Positions 32,373-42,345 of a DNA stretch of 64,000 bases are shown piece by piece; position 1 is the stretch's first letter; each line of letters opens with the position of its first letter. Below the pieces are notes generated by a model. It saw only the letters and a program-made list of their open reading frames with translations, was not told the origin of the DNA and did no database searches. This DNA is from Actinoallomurus liliacearum (GTDB lineage Bacteria; Actinomycetota; Actinomycetes; Streptosporangiales; Streptosporangiaceae): assembly GCF_039542035.1 (NCBI RefSeq), contig NZ_BAABHJ010000040.1, forward strand, positions 496,001-560,000, given 5' to 3'. Position numbers and translations under genes: made by a program.

Positions 32373-33257
32373 ATGTTCGTCATCACCACACCGACAGGGC
32401 AGATCGGCAGCCAGTTGGTCCGTCAGCTGCTCGACCAGGACAAGGAGGTCCGGGTCATCGTCCGTGACGCCTCACGTCTGGATGACACGGTCCGCGAGCG
32501 GGTCGAGACCATCGATGGCTCCCACGACGATCCGGCCGTGCTCGACAAGGCACTGCCCGGGGCCGAAGCGCTGTTCTGGCTCGTCCCGCCGAACCCGCAG
32601 GCGCCGAGCGCCGAGGCGCACTACCTCAGTTTCGCCCGGGCGGGCGCCGCTGCCATCGCCCGCCACGATGTCGGCCACGTCGTCGGGGTGTCCAGCGCCG
32701 GGCACGGCTGGCCGACGCCGGCCGGCGTCCTCTCGGCGGCCTTCGCGATGGACGCCGAACTCGGCAGGTCCGGTGCCGCGTATCGGGCGTTGTCCATGCC
32801 CTTCTACATGGAGAACCTCCTCCGGCAACTCGATGCGATCTGCGGGCAAGGCGCGTTCTACCTGACCTGTGCAGGTGACCTGCCGCTGGCGTCGATCGCG
32901 ACACGGGACATCGCCGGCATCGCCGCCGACCTGCTCACCGGTCGGTCCTGGACCGGGCAGGAGAGCCTCCCCGTGTTCGGCCCCGACCGAATGACCCCCG
33001 ACGGGATGGCCGAGGTGATCAGCCAGGAACTCGGGCGTCCGGTCACCTACCGTCGCATGAGCATGGACGACTACGCGTCGCTGCTCCGCTCCGGAGGCGC
33101 CGGCGACCAGGCGGTCAAGGACCTGACCGAGGCGTTCGCCGCACAGGACCAGGGCATCTACGACGCGGACTGGGCGACCGCCAAACCCACTGCAACAGAC
33201 TTCCGCACCTGGTGCAGGGAGGTGCTCAAGCCCGCCGCGGACGCCCGGGCATCCTGA
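32373..33257 (+). CDS. NmrA-like NAD(P)-binding protein
   Basis: The ATG at 32373 with GGAGG upstream gives 294 residues and starts exactly at the Rossmann strand: MFVITTPTGQIGSQLVRQLL, matching the TGxxG of atypical SDRs (NmrA/quinone oxidoreductase-2 type). EALFWLVPPN and GVSSAGHGW follow. No Ser-Tyr-Lys triad is obvious, as usual in NmrA-like proteins, which either reduce quinones or sense NADP redox state. It is divergent from the TetR gene, its likely repressor. Confidence 0.9.
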   Translation: MFVITTPTGQIGSQLVRQLLDQDKEVRVIVRDASRLDDTVRERVETIDGSHDDPAVLDKALPGAEALFWLVPPNPQAPSAEAHYLSFARAGAAAIARHDVGHVVGVSSAGHGWPTPAGVLSAAFAMDAELGRSGAAYRALSMPFYMENLLRQLDAICGQGAFYLTCAGDLPLASIATRDIAGIAADLLTGRSWTGQESLPVFGPDRMTPDGMAEVISQELGRPVTYRRMSMDDYASLLRSGGAGDQAVKDLTEAFAAQDQGIYDADWATAKPTATDFRTWCREVLKPAADARAS

Positions 33258-33485
33258 CACGAGTGAGGCTCATGACATCCGTCCTGATCACCGCAGGTGG
33301 ACGTCAGGACAGGTGTCCGACGGATGGAAGGTCGGACCACGACCAAGCCGGCGTACGGATCACGTGTCGCCCGGCGTCGGGGGCGACTCCGAGGTCTCAG
33401 GCATCCGATCGGTGGGGCCAGGTCCACCCCAGTGAGCGGGTTGACCCCACTGTGCCTGCGGTGACGCGTCATTAACGTCGCCGTA

Positions 33486-34634
33486 GTGAAAATGCTGAAG
33501 CACGCGGCCGCCGTCGTCGCCGGATCCGCACTCGTATGCCTGGCGCTGCCCATCGCACCGACGGCCGCGGCACCCGTCGCATCGTCGGTCCCGCCGCCGT
33601 CGCGGTCGACGTTGGCGCAACAGGCCGGCAGGGTCGTCGCGGCCGGCGTGCCGGGGGTCGACATCGAGACGCGCGATGAGCGTGGCACCCGGTCCGTCGT
33701 GGCCGGTGTAGGAGATCTCCGCACCAACGAACCGCCGCGGCCCTCCGGCGAGTTCCGTATCGGCAGCGTCACCAAGTCGTTCACCGCGACCCTGGTGCTC
33801 AGCCTCGTCGCGGATGGGCGGATCGACCTTGACGCCCCGATCGACCGCTACCTGCCGGGCGTGCTGCCTTACTCCGAACCGATCACCGTCCGTCAGTTGC
33901 TGCAGCACCGAAGCGGTCTGTTCGACTACGGAAGCGTCCTGTGGGCGAATCCGAAGCTCGTGGCCCGGTCGCGATACCGGGACTATGCCCCGGCCGATCT
34001 CGTGCGCATCGCCACGCAGAAGCCACTGCAGTTCACGCCCGGCAGCCAGTTCCTGTATTCCAATACCGACTACGTCATGCTCGGCATGCTCGTCGAGAAG
34101 GTCACCGGAGACGGCTACGCACACGAGCTGTCCCGGCGCGTGTTGGACCCGGCCGGGCTGCGGCACACCTACCTCGCCGGACACGACCCGCGCCTGCGGC
34201 AGCCGTCGGCACGCGGGTACGAGGCCGTGCATTCGCCGACCCGGTTGACGGATCTCACCACCTACAACATGTCCGTCGCGTGGGCGAGCGGCGACATCGT
34301 GTCGACCACCCACGACCTGAACCTCTTCTACTCGGCGTTGCTCGACGGGCGACTGGTGCGACCCGCCCTGCTGCGCCAGATGCAGCAGTCCGAACCCGCC
34401 TTTCCCGGCTTCGAGTACGGGCTGGGCCTCGGGCACACCGAGATGTGCGGCCAGCAGGTCTGGGGCCACATCGGCGGTGTGCCCGGGTACGGCACCTACA
34501 GCTTCACCAGCCCGCAGAGCGCACGCCAGATCACGATCTCGGTCAACCGCAGCCTCACGCTGAGCCCGGCCGCCGAAAATGAGATCAACGCGCTCATCGC
34601 CGATGAGTTCTGCGGCGACCCGGCCCAGCGATGA
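33486..34634 (+). CDS. Secreted serine hydrolase (class C beta-lactamase/DD-peptidase fold)
   Basis: This 382-residue protein has a signal peptide (residues 1-29) and the three active-site motifs of the family: S-V-T-K (Ser94, Lys97, in FRIGSVTKSFTA), Y-S-N (LYSNTDYVMLG) and H-I-G (about residue 328, HIGGVPGYGTYSF). Family members are D-alanyl-D-alanine carboxypeptidases, esterases or beta-lactamases; this resembles Streptomyces R61-type carboxypeptidases, which are secreted and act on peptidoglycan stems. A GTG at 33486 and an ATG two codons later are both possible starts. Monocistronic. Confidence 0.92.
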   Translation: MKMLKHAAAVVAGSALVCLALPIAPTAAAPVASSVPPPSRSTLAQQAGRVVAAGVPGVDIETRDERGTRSVVAGVGDLRTNEPPRPSGEFRIGSVTKSFTATLVLSLVADGRIDLDAPIDRYLPGVLPYSEPITVRQLLQHRSGLFDYGSVLWANPKLVARSRYRDYAPADLVRIATQKPLQFTPGSQFLYSNTDYVMLGMLVEKVTGDGYAHELSRRVLDPAGLRHTYLAGHDPRLRQPSARGYEAVHSPTRLTDLTTYNMSVAWASGDIVSTTHDLNLFYSALLDGRLVRPALLRQMQQSEPAFPGFEYGLGLGHTEMCGQQVWGHIGGVPGYGTYSFTSPQSARQITISVNRSLTLSPAAENEINALIADEFCGDPAQR

Positions 34635-34813
34635 GGTCACCGCGATCGCGTCGACGGTAGCCCTGCTCCGACTCCATGACGGACGCAAAGTGGGCTGTCG
34701 GAGACGTTCCTGGATGTGTCCGGGCTGGTGAATGTCGATTCGACGGTCGTCTGTTCGTGTAGACGGTGAAGGGCCGCCGATACGGCCCGCAGGCACGGAA
34801 GGACAGAGGATTC

Positions 34814-35677
34814 ATGATCGAGCATCTGCCCCCACCTCGCACGCTGCTGACCGGCCTGGCCATGGTCGAGTCCGCCCGGTGGCACGACGGCCGGCTGTGG
34901 TTCGCCCACTGGGGCGCGGGCGAGGTCGTCGCCGTCGACATGGACGGCAATGCCGAGGTGATGGCCGAGGGCCCGCCCAGGATGGGCTGGGCGATCGACT
35001 GGCTGCCTGACGGACGCCTGGTGACGACCGGCCCGGCCGTCACCCGTCAGGATCCGGACGGTGCGCTGGTGACGCACTGCGAGCGGGGCGGCAACGAGAT
35101 CGTGATCGATCCGCACGGCCACATGTATGTCAACGGCTTCGACTTCGACTTCATCGGTGGTGGCACGCCGAAGCCGGGCTGGATCAACCTCGTCGCGTCC
35201 GACGGGACCTACCGCCAAGTGGCCGGCGACATCGAGTTCCCCAACGGCATGGTGGTGACGCCGGACGGCTCCACTCTGGTCGTTGCCGAGTCGTTCGCCG
35301 GCCGGCTCAGCGCGTTCGACATCCAGGACGACGGTGCGCTCACCGACCGCAGGGTGTGGGCCGAGGGGCAGGGCCCGGACGGCATCTGCGTGGACGCCGA
35401 ATCGGCGATCTGGACGCAGACCGCCGACACGGCCGCACACACAGGTGATCCGAACGCTCCGGCAGGCGCGTGTGTCCGGGTGCTCGACGGCGGCGAGATC
35501 ACCCACCGCGTCGAGACCGAACTGCCATGCTTCGCTGCCACCCTCGGCGGTCCCGACGGCCGCCACCTGTTCCTGCTCTGCAACGAGTTCGAGGGAGTCG
35601 ACCAGATGCAGGCAGTGCAGGCCCGCCGGTCCGCCACGATCTTCGTGACCGAAGCACCGGTCCCAAGGGCGGGCTGA
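34814..35677 (+). CDS. SMP-30/gluconolactonase-family protein
   Basis: The ATG at 34814 (AAGGACAGAGGA upstream) gives 287 residues. It is a six-bladed propeller of the SMP-30/gluconolaconase/LRE family: ESARWHDGRLWFAHWGAGEV supplies the first metal Glu, NEIVIDPHGHMYVNGFDFD the Asn and aromatic blade, and FPNGMVVTPDGSTLVVAES the Asn/Asp metal ligands. It is predicted to hydrolyse a sugar lactone or related lactone in the cytosol with a divalent metal. The substrate is unknown. No obvious operon partners. Confidence 0.9.
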   Translation: MIEHLPPPRTLLTGLAMVESARWHDGRLWFAHWGAGEVVAVDMDGNAEVMAEGPPRMGWAIDWLPDGRLVTTGPAVTRQDPDGALVTHCERGGNEIVIDPHGHMYVNGFDFDFIGGGTPKPGWINLVASDGTYRQVAGDIEFPNGMVVTPDGSTLVVAESFAGRLSAFDIQDDGALTDRRVWAEGQGPDGICVDAESAIWTQTADTAAHTGDPNAPAGACVRVLDGGEITHRVETELPCFAATLGGPDGRHLFLLCNEFEGVDQMQAVQARRSATIFVTEAPVPRAG

Positions 35678-35891
35678 TTCCACCGGTCACCGGCCGAACG
35701 TGAGCAGAACCCGACGGCGTACAGCCCGTACAGGCGATCGTCGCGGGGCCGCTGGGGAAGCGTGCTCTGCACCCCAGCGGGGTCTAGCCGCATACCTCTA
35801 CCTGAACAGAGCCCGGCTCATCAATTTCGCCGCCGCGCGCTTGTGGCCCGCCAACAGGCGTGGACGCCCTTGGTGATCATCCTTGTCCGGG

Positions 35892-36773
35892 TCAGATGTC
35901 GAGTTGGTAGCCGTACTCCCGGTGGGTCGGTTCGTAACCGAGACTGTCATTGATGGCGCGCATGGAGCGGTTGCCATCGGCGGTGTCGGTCAGCAGGCCG
36001 TCCAGCGCCGGGTGGCGCTCCCCGGCCTGCCGGATCGACTCGGCCTTCATCCACAGGCCGAGGCCGTGGCCGCGATGTTCGGGCAGGACACCGGTGCCGT
36101 AGTGCTGGGCGTCGCCCTTCCCGTCGCCTCGTACGACCAGCTCGGTGAAGCCCGCGATCGAGCCGTTCGACTCGTCGATGGCGACGACGGTGTGCAGGAG
36201 GTCGCCGCGGTCGCCGACGGCGCGAGCGGCGGCCCGGACGCGGTCCACGTCCCAGGTCTGAGTGCCGTAGTCGGTGTCGCCCATCGGCATGTCGTCCATC
36301 GCCCGGCGGGACGCGGCGAAGGTCGCGGCGAGCTCGTCCGGTACGACGCCGTCCCACGAGGCCAGCCGGTAGCCGGGGTGGGGCCGGGCGACGATCCGGG
36401 CGAGCCTGTCAGGATCGACCTGCGCCAGGGCCAACCGGGCGTACGTCAAGGTGAGCACCCGACGGAAGTCGCGAGCGCGCAGGAACAGTTCGCCGGGTGA
36501 GCCGGCCTCGACCAGAGCGAAAACGTTGCGCCGGCCGTCGTCGCGGGCTGCCCCGGCGGCGGCTGCGAGCAGGCGGGTACCGACGCCGCGTCGCCGCTCG
36601 GCGGGGTGGACGGTGAGGTCGAGGTCGGCCCGATGGGTCTCGCCCGGCCGGGTGAACAGGCGCAGAAACGCCGACCCGGCCGGAGTCCCGTCCGGATGAG
36701 TGGCCAACCAGGCAAGACGCCGGCTGGAGTGGGTGTGGGCCGGGTCGGTCAGCGGGGTGATACGGATGGACAC
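35892..36773 (-). CDS. Tandem GNAT-domain acetyltransferase
   Basis: The GTG at 36773, with GGAG just upstream, gives 293 residues starting VSIRITPLTDPAH. The longer frame adds implausible sequence. The first GNAT domain has the acetyl-CoA motif VHPAERRRGVGTRLLAAAAG. The second has YGTGVLPEHRGHGLGLWMKAE and ends NDSLGYEPTHREYGY. Two-domain GNATs of this type occur in Actinobacteria (compare mycothiol synthase MshD and Eis-like enzymes). The substrate is not predictable. Confidence 0.88.
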   Translation of the reverse strand: MSIRITPLTDPAHTHSSRRLAWLATHPDGTPAGSAFLRLFTRPGETHRADLDLTVHPAERRRGVGTRLLAAAAGAARDDGRRNVFALVEAGSPGELFLRARDFRRVLTLTYARLALAQVDPDRLARIVARPHPGYRLASWDGVVPDELAATFAASRRAMDDMPMGDTDYGTQTWDVDRVRAAARAVGDRGDLLHTVVAIDESNGSIAGFTELVVRGDGKGDAQHYGTGVLPEHRGHGLGLWMKAESIRQAGERHPALDGLLTDTADGNRSMRAINDSLGYEPTHREYGYQLDI

Positions 36774-37207
36774 GCTGTCTCCGTCGTGGGGATGTGGAAC
36801 AGGGCAGAACGCGAGGTCCCCTGAGGAAAGCTCGTGCGCATGTGCCGTACACCTCCGAAACGACGAGCCCGCCGAGACGCGGGCGACTCGGCGGAACATA
36901 ACGTCCGGCCGGCCGCGCGGCAAGCGATTAATCGGATGCACACGGCAGGCTCCCGACCAGGTCAGAACCGGTTTTCGCTGATCAACCAGGACGACGGCGT
37001 GCGCGTAGCGAGGGACGAGCGGAGGCGAACGTGGAGGAGCGTGAGCTGACCGAGCCGTGGAAGGTCTGTCGCCGACCTCGGTCGCATGGGCGAACGTCGG
37101 CCCGGGACGAGACGGTCAGCGGCGTCCGTACCGATCGTCCTGGATCTGGAAGGGCCACGATGAATGGGCCGCTGGACCGAAGGAAGAGTCGCAGTGGCCG
37201 TCGCGGG

Positions 37208-38230
37208 TCACACGCGCAGGAGGGCCTTGATGGCGCGGCGTTCGTCCATCGCCTTGTAGGCCTCGGCCGCCTGGTCCAGCGGGAGGGCGAGGTCGAAGAC
37301 CTTGCCGGGGTCGATCTTCCGCTGCCAGATCAGGTCGATCAGTTCGGGCAGGAACCGGCGCACCGGGGCCGGCCCGCCGAGCAGGTTGACCTGGGAGAAG
37401 AAGAGGTCCTCTCCGCTGAGGCTGACGTCGTGGCTGACGCCGACGAAGCCGACGTGGCCCCCCGCGCGGGTGGAGCCGATGGCCTGGTGCATCGATTCCT
37501 GGGTGCCGACCGCCTCGACGACCGAGTGCGCGCCCAGCCCGCCGGTCAGTTCCTTGATCCGCGCGACGCCCTCGTCGCCGCGTTCGGTGACGATGTCGGT
37601 GGCGCCGAACTCCCGGGCCAGCTTCTGGCGCGCCTCGTGGCGGCTCATGGCGATGATCCGCTCGGCGCCGAGCTGCTTGGCGGCCAGCACCGCCAGCAGG
37701 CCGACGGCGCCGTCGCCGACGACCGCGACCGTCTTGCCGGGCCCGGCATCGGCGGCCACCGCGCCGAACCAGCCGGTGCCCAGCACATCCGAGGCCGCCA
37801 GCAGGCTGGGGATCAGGTCGGGTTCGGGGGTGCCGGGGGTGGCGACCAGGGTGCCGTCGGCCCAGGGGATCCGGGCGCGCTCGGACTGGGTGCCGACCTG
37901 GGACATGAACACGCGGTGGGCGCAGGAGGACGGATAGCCCGAGCGGCAGATCTCGCAGGTGCCGTCGGAGGCCACGAACGAGCCCACGACGAACTGACCC
38001 GGCTTGATGGTCGTGACCTCGCCGCCGACCTCCTCGACCACGCCGACGTACTCATGCCCCATCGGCATGGGCTCGTCGACGGACTCGACGCCGCGGTAGG
38101 GCCACAGGTCCGAGCCGCACACACAGGCCGCAGCCAGCCGGATGATCGCATCGGTCGGCTCAATGATCTTCGGGTCGTCGATCTCCTCCACCCGAACGTC
38201 TCCCGGAGCGTGCAGGAAAGTAGCGCGCAT
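37208..38230 (-). CDS. Zinc-dependent alcohol dehydrogenase
   Basis: This 340-residue medium-chain dehydrogenase has a catalytic-zinc Cys in CVCGSDLWPY (about residue 38), GHEYVGVVEEVG (His-Glu), and a structural-zinc-like cluster CEICRSGYPSSC. Rossmann coenzyme binding is VAVVGDGAVGLLAVLAAKQLGA. It oxidises an alcohol or reduces an aldehyde with NAD(P). It is divergent from the XRE/MLTR regulator gene, a common pairing in actinomycetes in which the regulator controls the oxidoreductase. The substrate is unknown. Confidence 0.94.
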   Translation of the reverse strand: MRATFLHAPGDVRVEEIDDPKIIEPTDAIIRLAAACVCGSDLWPYRGVESVDEPMPMGHEYVGVVEEVGGEVTTIKPGQFVVGSFVASDGTCEICRSGYPSSCAHRVFMSQVGTQSERARIPWADGTLVATPGTPEPDLIPSLLAASDVLGTGWFGAVAADAGPGKTVAVVGDGAVGLLAVLAAKQLGAERIIAMSRHEARQKLAREFGATDIVTERGDEGVARIKELTGGLGAHSVVEAVGTQESMHQAIGSTRAGGHVGFVGVSHDVSLSGEDLFFSQVNLLGGPAPVRRFLPELIDLIWQRKIDPGKVFDLALPLDQAAEAYKAMDERRAIKALLRV

Positions 38231-38480
38231 GATGATCCTTCGTCCTGTTGGTCTCTCAAGCCGTTGATCTGCCGATGGCCGGCCGTACCGTCAGCCGACA
38301 GGACCGCCTCGAAGCCGTCGCGTGCCTGGCGGGCCCCTGGGTTCCCGGCACGGTGCTCGCAACCGGTCAAGGGACGGCACTACCCATCGAAGGCGCTGGT
38401 CGGCGCGGCAGAAAGGCACTGATGAAAGGTGTACTGGCAGGGCACCCCTACCCGAGGAGAAGCCGCCTAGCCTCGAAAGG

Positions 38481-39374
38481 GTGGACCACCGCAGCGAGAT
38501 CCGTGAATTCCTGACCTCCCGCCGGGCCAAGATCAGCCCGCAGCAGGCCGGGCTGCCCTCCTACGGCACCCGCCGGGTGCCCGGGCTGCGCCGCGCCGAG
38601 GTCGCCCAGCTCGCTGGAATCAGCGTCGAGTACTACTCCCGCCTGGAACGCGGTGACCTGGCCGGCGTCTCTGACAGCGTCCTGGGCGCCCTGGCTCGCG
38701 CGCTGAGACTGAACGACGAAGAAGGCATTCACCTGCGCGACCTGGCGCGCACCGCTGGAACCGGCCCGCGCCGCCGGCACCGCCCTGCCCCCCGCACCGT
38801 ACGGCCCAGCGTGCAACGACTTCTGGACTCCATGACCGAAGCACCGGCGTTCGTCATGAACGGCCGCGGCGACGTCCTGGCCACCAACGCGCTCGGCCGC
38901 GCCCTGTACGCCCCCATGGTCGACGCGGCCCGCGGCGACACTCCCAACCACGCCCGGTTCATCTTCCTCGACGAGCGATCCCACCGGTTCTGGGGCGACT
39001 GGGAACGGGCCGCCGACGACACCGTCGCCCTCCTGCACGCCCAGGCCGGCCGCGACCCCTACGACAAGGACCTCACCGACCTCATCGGCGAACTGTCCAC
39101 CCGCAGCGACGACTTCCGCACCCGCTGGGCCCGCCACGACGTCCGTCAGTACCACCAGGGCAGCAAACCCTTCCACCACCCGGTCGTCGGCGACCTGTGC
39201 CTCATCTACGAGTCACTCGACCTGACCGCCGACAACCTCACCCTGGTGGCCTATGGCGCCGAACCCGGCAGCGAATCCGACGACAAACTCCGTCTCCTGG
39301 CCAGCTGGGCCGCTGGCGACAACGGCGAACGCCAGCCCTACGAACCCACCCGCCGCTCCACAGACCGGTCGTGA
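38481..39374 (+). CDS. XRE-family regulator with MmyB-like ligand domain
   Basis: The GTG at 38481 gives 297 residues and begins VDHRSEIREFLTSRRAKISP, as homologues do. The frame is open upstream but lacks sense. The helix-turn-helix GLRRAEVAQLAGISVEYYSRLERGDL (about 35-60) is followed by the MLTR/MmyB ligand domain (FVMNGRGDVLATNALGRALY...FIFLDERSHRFWGDWERAADD), a PAS-like fold. This family often controls an adjacent divergently transcribed oxidoreductase, here the zinc alcohol dehydrogenase. Confidence 0.94.
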   Translation: MDHRSEIREFLTSRRAKISPQQAGLPSYGTRRVPGLRRAEVAQLAGISVEYYSRLERGDLAGVSDSVLGALARALRLNDEEGIHLRDLARTAGTGPRRRHRPAPRTVRPSVQRLLDSMTEAPAFVMNGRGDVLATNALGRALYAPMVDAARGDTPNHARFIFLDERSHRFWGDWERAADDTVALLHAQAGRDPYDKDLTDLIGELSTRSDDFRTRWARHDVRQYHQGSKPFHHPVVGDLCLIYESLDLTADNLTLVAYGAEPGSESDDKLRLLASWAAGDNGERQPYEPTRRSTDRS

Positions 39375-39541
39375 ACCAGTTCCCCGGGTGCCGGAAATCG
39401 TCGGTCGGCCGTGATGTGATCTGTACGGTCGCGGTCGCGGTCACGTCAGGTCACCGGGACCGATCATGGTCCTCGGGACAGCGGAGGCCTCTGCCGGTCC
39501 CGGCTCAAGCTTCGCGTCACCGTTCGGAGAGGGAGACCACC

Positions 39542-40099
39542 ATGGGCACGATCGGCGTGCACGAGTTCGTCAGCCTGGACGGCGTGTTCGAGGATCCACG
39601 CTGGACCGCGGATTACGGTTTCACCGAGGCGATGGGGCAGGCGGTCGGCCGGTTGACCGAGTCCAGCTCCGCCATCCTGCTCGGCCGCACCACCTATCAG
39701 ATGTTCGCCCCGGCCTGGTCGACCCGTACCGCCGCGGAGGACCCGGGCGCCCCGTTCTTCAACGACACCCCCAAGTACGTCGTGTCGTCCACCCTGACCT
39801 CGGCCGAAGACTGGCAGAACTCCACTGTGCTCGGCCCGTACGATCCGCAGGCCGTCCGCAGGCTGAAGGACGAGGTCGCGGGCGGTATCTACATCAGCGG
39901 CAGCGGCACCCTGGTGCGCGCGCTCCTGGCCGACGGCCTGGTCGACGAGCTGCACCTGATGGTCTACCCGGTCATACTCGGGTCGGGGGCCGAGCTCTTC
40001 CCCCACGGCACCCAGCGCACCTCGTTGACCCTCACCGGCCAGGAGAGCTTCGAGAACGGCGTCATCCACCTGACCTACACCCCGGCGGCGACGACCTGA
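39542..40099 (+). CDS. Dihydrofolate reductase-family (RibD C-terminal-like) protein
   Basis: The ATG at 39542 (GAGAGGGAGACC upstream) gives 185 residues. It has the bacterial DHFR-like/RibD-C fold: HEFVSLDGVFEDP at the N-terminus, LLGRTTYQMFAPAW, IYISGSGTLVRALLADGLVDELHLMVYPVILGSG. The NADPH-binding GSGTLVRAL replaces the ribose-phosphate site of true RibD. These stand-alone proteins are common in actinomycetes, with unassigned reductase activity. A sigma-like or AraC regulator often neighbours them; here the AraC-type gene starts 86 bp downstream. Confidence 0.9.
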   Translation: MGTIGVHEFVSLDGVFEDPRWTADYGFTEAMGQAVGRLTESSSAILLGRTTYQMFAPAWSTRTAAEDPGAPFFNDTPKYVVSSTLTSAEDWQNSTVLGPYDPQAVRRLKDEVAGGIYISGSGTLVRALLADGLVDELHLMVYPVILGSGAELFPHGTQRTSLTLTGQESFENGVIHLTYTPAATT

Positions 40100-40184
40100 G
40101 CTCTGCCCGCCGAGGTGTTCCAGCGGCAGACCGCCCTGCGCCGTCGGGTGGCCGGGTGCGGCGGTCGCGGCCGATCATGAGGGA

Positions 40185-40892
40185 ATGACGTCGCGTTTCT
40201 CCGTCGGTCACGGCTATGCGCTCTATGAGGGGCCGTCGTTGGACAGCGCCTTCCATCGTCACGCCGCCTTCCAGATCACCGTCGCCATCGGCGGCGAGGC
40301 CGCCATGGTGGACGCCGCCGGGGTCCGCCACCACGCCACGGCGCTCGTCGTACCTCCGATGGTGCGGCATCGGATGGCGGCGACGACGGAGCTGCGCGTC
40401 TTCTTCGTCGAACCCCAGTGCGCGTTCGCCGACCGGTTGCGCGAGCGCTCCAGCGGCGGGATCAGCGCGGCTCCCGAACTGCGCCGCCTCGGCGAGAACG
40501 ACGTCCGGCTCGCCGGCGTACGGTCGTCCGGGGAGCTCGATCCCCGGCTGCTCGCGGCGATGGACGCGCTGGCCGACGAGCCGGTCTCGATGCCGGACCT
40601 GGCCGCGCAGGTCGGCCTGTCCCCGCAACGGCTGCGCGCCCTGGCACGCGGCCAGTTGGGCATGCCGCTGGCCCGCTGGCGCGTCTGGACCCGGCTGCGC
40701 CGGGCGGTGGAGGCGCTGCGGGCGGGACGGTCGCCGGCGGAGGCGGCCGCCGTCAGCGGCTTCGCCGACCAGGCACATCTGACGCGATGGACCCGCGAGA
40801 TGATCGGCCTGACCCCGGCGGTCGTGCTGCCGATGCTGCGCCCGTCACCCGCGGAACGCGACGTAGACCGAGATCGAACCGGTGGGGGTTGA
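40185..40892 (+). CDS. AraC-family transcriptional regulator
   Basis: This 235-residue protein has an N-terminal cupin-like sensor (SLDSAFHRHAAFQITVAIGGEA) and a C-terminal double helix-turn-helix (SMPDLAAQVGLSPQRLRALARGQLGMPLARW and SPAEAAAVSGFADQAHLTRW). It overlaps the convergent methyltransferase gene by 48 bases. It may control the DHFR-like gene 86 bp upstream. The C-terminal 20 residues beyond GLTPAVVL are poorly conserved in type. Confidence 0.92.
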   Translation: MTSRFSVGHGYALYEGPSLDSAFHRHAAFQITVAIGGEAAMVDAAGVRHHATALVVPPMVRHRMAATTELRVFFVEPQCAFADRLRERSSGGISAAPELRRLGENDVRLAGVRSSGELDPRLLAAMDALADEPVSMPDLAAQVGLSPQRLRALARGQLGMPLARWRVWTRLRRAVEALRAGRSPAEAAAVSGFADQAHLTRWTREMIGLTPAVVLPMLRPSPAERDVDRDRTGGG

Positions 40893-41498
40893 GACGACCT
40901 CGGCCTCCCGTACATCGCCGAAACCGGCCTCGGCCATCAGCTCCGGCACCACGCCCTCGGCGTTCGGCCGGGTGTCCTCGAAGCCGTCGGCGAACTGCAC
41001 GATCCGGAACCCCAGGCGCATCAGCCGGGTGCGCTGCAGCCCGTAGTCGGCGATGACCACTTTGCCGCCCGGCCGCAGCACCGCGTGCACCGAGGCGAGG
41101 ATGGCACGCTTCGTCCTCATCGGGCACTGGTGGAGGACGAGGCTGGACACCGCCGTGTCCACGGCGCCGACGCCCACGACCTCCGGCAGCGCGTCGCCCA
41201 TGCCGGTCTCCCACCGTACTGTCGCGCCGGCGGCCTCGGCCTTGCGCCGGGCGATCGCCAGCACGTTCCGGTCCGGGTCCATCGCCACGACCCGTGCCCG
41301 CGGTTCGGTGCGGTTCAGCAGCAGCGCCGTCGACCCGGTGCCGCATCCCACGTCGACGATCAGCTCGTCCGGCCGCGGCGCGACATGCATGACGGCCAGC
41401 GCCCGCCACAGCCGCTCGCGGGTCAGCGCGACGACGGGATCGTAGAGCCGCGTGGGAGCGAATCGTCCCAGCGCGGGAGTGAAGGTCTGCTCGGTCAT
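40845..41498 (-). CDS. Class I SAM-dependent methyltransferase
   Basis: The ATG at 41498 gives 217 residues. The SAM-binding motif I is LIVDVGCGTGSTALLL, followed by VVAMDPDRNVLAIARRKA, with DTAVSSLVLHQCP as post-motif and VLRPGGKVVIADYG. The UbiE/arsenic methyltransferase-like fold is clear, but the acceptor is not. The 3' end overlaps the AraC gene by 48 bases on the other strand, an arrangement that may cause mutual interference. Confidence 0.92.
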   Translation of the reverse strand: MTEQTFTPALGRFAPTRLYDPVVALTRERLWRALAVMHVAPRPDELIVDVGCGTGSTALLLNRTEPRARVVAMDPDRNVLAIARRKAEAAGATVRWETGMGDALPEVVGVGAVDTAVSSLVLHQCPMRTKRAILASVHAVLRPGGKVVIADYGLQRTRLMRLGFRIVQFADGFEDTRPNAEGVVPELMAEAGFGDVREAEVVSTPTGSISVYVAFRG

Positions 41499-41718
41499 GC
41501 CGGCAGACTCACACCCCGGCGTTCCCACGGTCTTGAACGAACCGCTCGCCGGCTCACCATGCGCAACGCGGGATGGTCTATCGCCGGCCGGCTGAGATCC
41601 ACCCCACTCCGCCGCACGCCGTCGCGCCGTCGAACCCGCTCGCCGAGGTGATGCTTCGACCGTCGTGGAATCGTCCCGCGCCTAGCGTGCGGGTATGGCT
41701 TCACCAGGGAGGAGCAGG

Positions 41719-42345
41719 ATGAGTGATCACACGCCGATATCCGAGTCGGTGGTCGAGCACCCCGAGCGGATCCCCGGCTACACCTACGGCACCGCGGCGT
41801 CCGCCACCTCGCCACTGACCCTCCAGGAGCTGGAGCGGCTGAAGGCCGTCGTGGGGCTGACGCCCGAGGATGAGGAGGCGCTGCGCGAGGCGGCCGTGAT
41901 CCTCGCCGACCAGGCCGACGACATGGTCGACGCGTACCGGGCGCGGCTGGGCGACCTGCCGTTCATGCGCCCTTTTTCCGGTCATCCGGATGGCACGCCC
42001 AACCCGGAGTACGGCGCCGCCAGCAAGCCCCGTTTCGCCCGGTTCATCATCGACGCCTGCACCCGTCCCCTGGACCAGGACTGGCTGAACTACCAGCACG
42101 AGATCGGGCTGCGTCACACCCGGGCCAAGAAGAACCTCACCGACCACGCCGACTCGCTCGACCACATCCCGATGCGGTACCTGCTCGGCTTCACCGCCGT
42201 CGTGATCGCCACGGCGCGCGAGTACCTGGCCGCCAAGGGTGCCTCGCCCGAGCAGGTCGACCGCATGCACGCGGCGTTCACCAAGTCCGTGATGCTGCAC
42301 GTCACCGTCTGGACCCGGCCCTATGCCGACGCCGCCTCATGGTGA
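41719..42345 (+). CDS. Protoglobin-domain protein
   Basis: The ATG at 41719, with GGGAGGAG upstream, gives 208 residues. The helical globin-like fold opens GYTYGTAASATSPLTLQELERLKAVVGLT and contains DWLNYQHEIGLRHTRAKKN, where one His is the likely proximal haem ligand. LGFTAVVIATAREYLAAKG and TKSVMLHVTVW close the fold. Protoglobins bind O2, CO and NO and may sense or detoxify gases. There is no attached signalling domain. Monocistronic. Confidence 0.92.
   Translation: MSDHTPISESVVEHPERIPGYTYGTAASATSPLTLQELERLKAVVGLTPEDEEALREAAVILADQADDMVDAYRARLGDLPFMRPFSGHPDGTPNPEYGAASKPRFARFIIDACTRPLDQDWLNYQHEIGLRHTRAKKNLTDHADSLDHIPMRYLLGFTAVVIATAREYLAAKGASPEQVDRMHAAFTKSVMLHVTVWTRPYADAASW

Noticed and set aside
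34637..35683. 348-codon minus-strand frame opposite the SMP-30 gene
   Set aside because: Composition is that of a shadow frame, and the plus-strand gene has intact metal-binding motifs and a ribosome-binding site.
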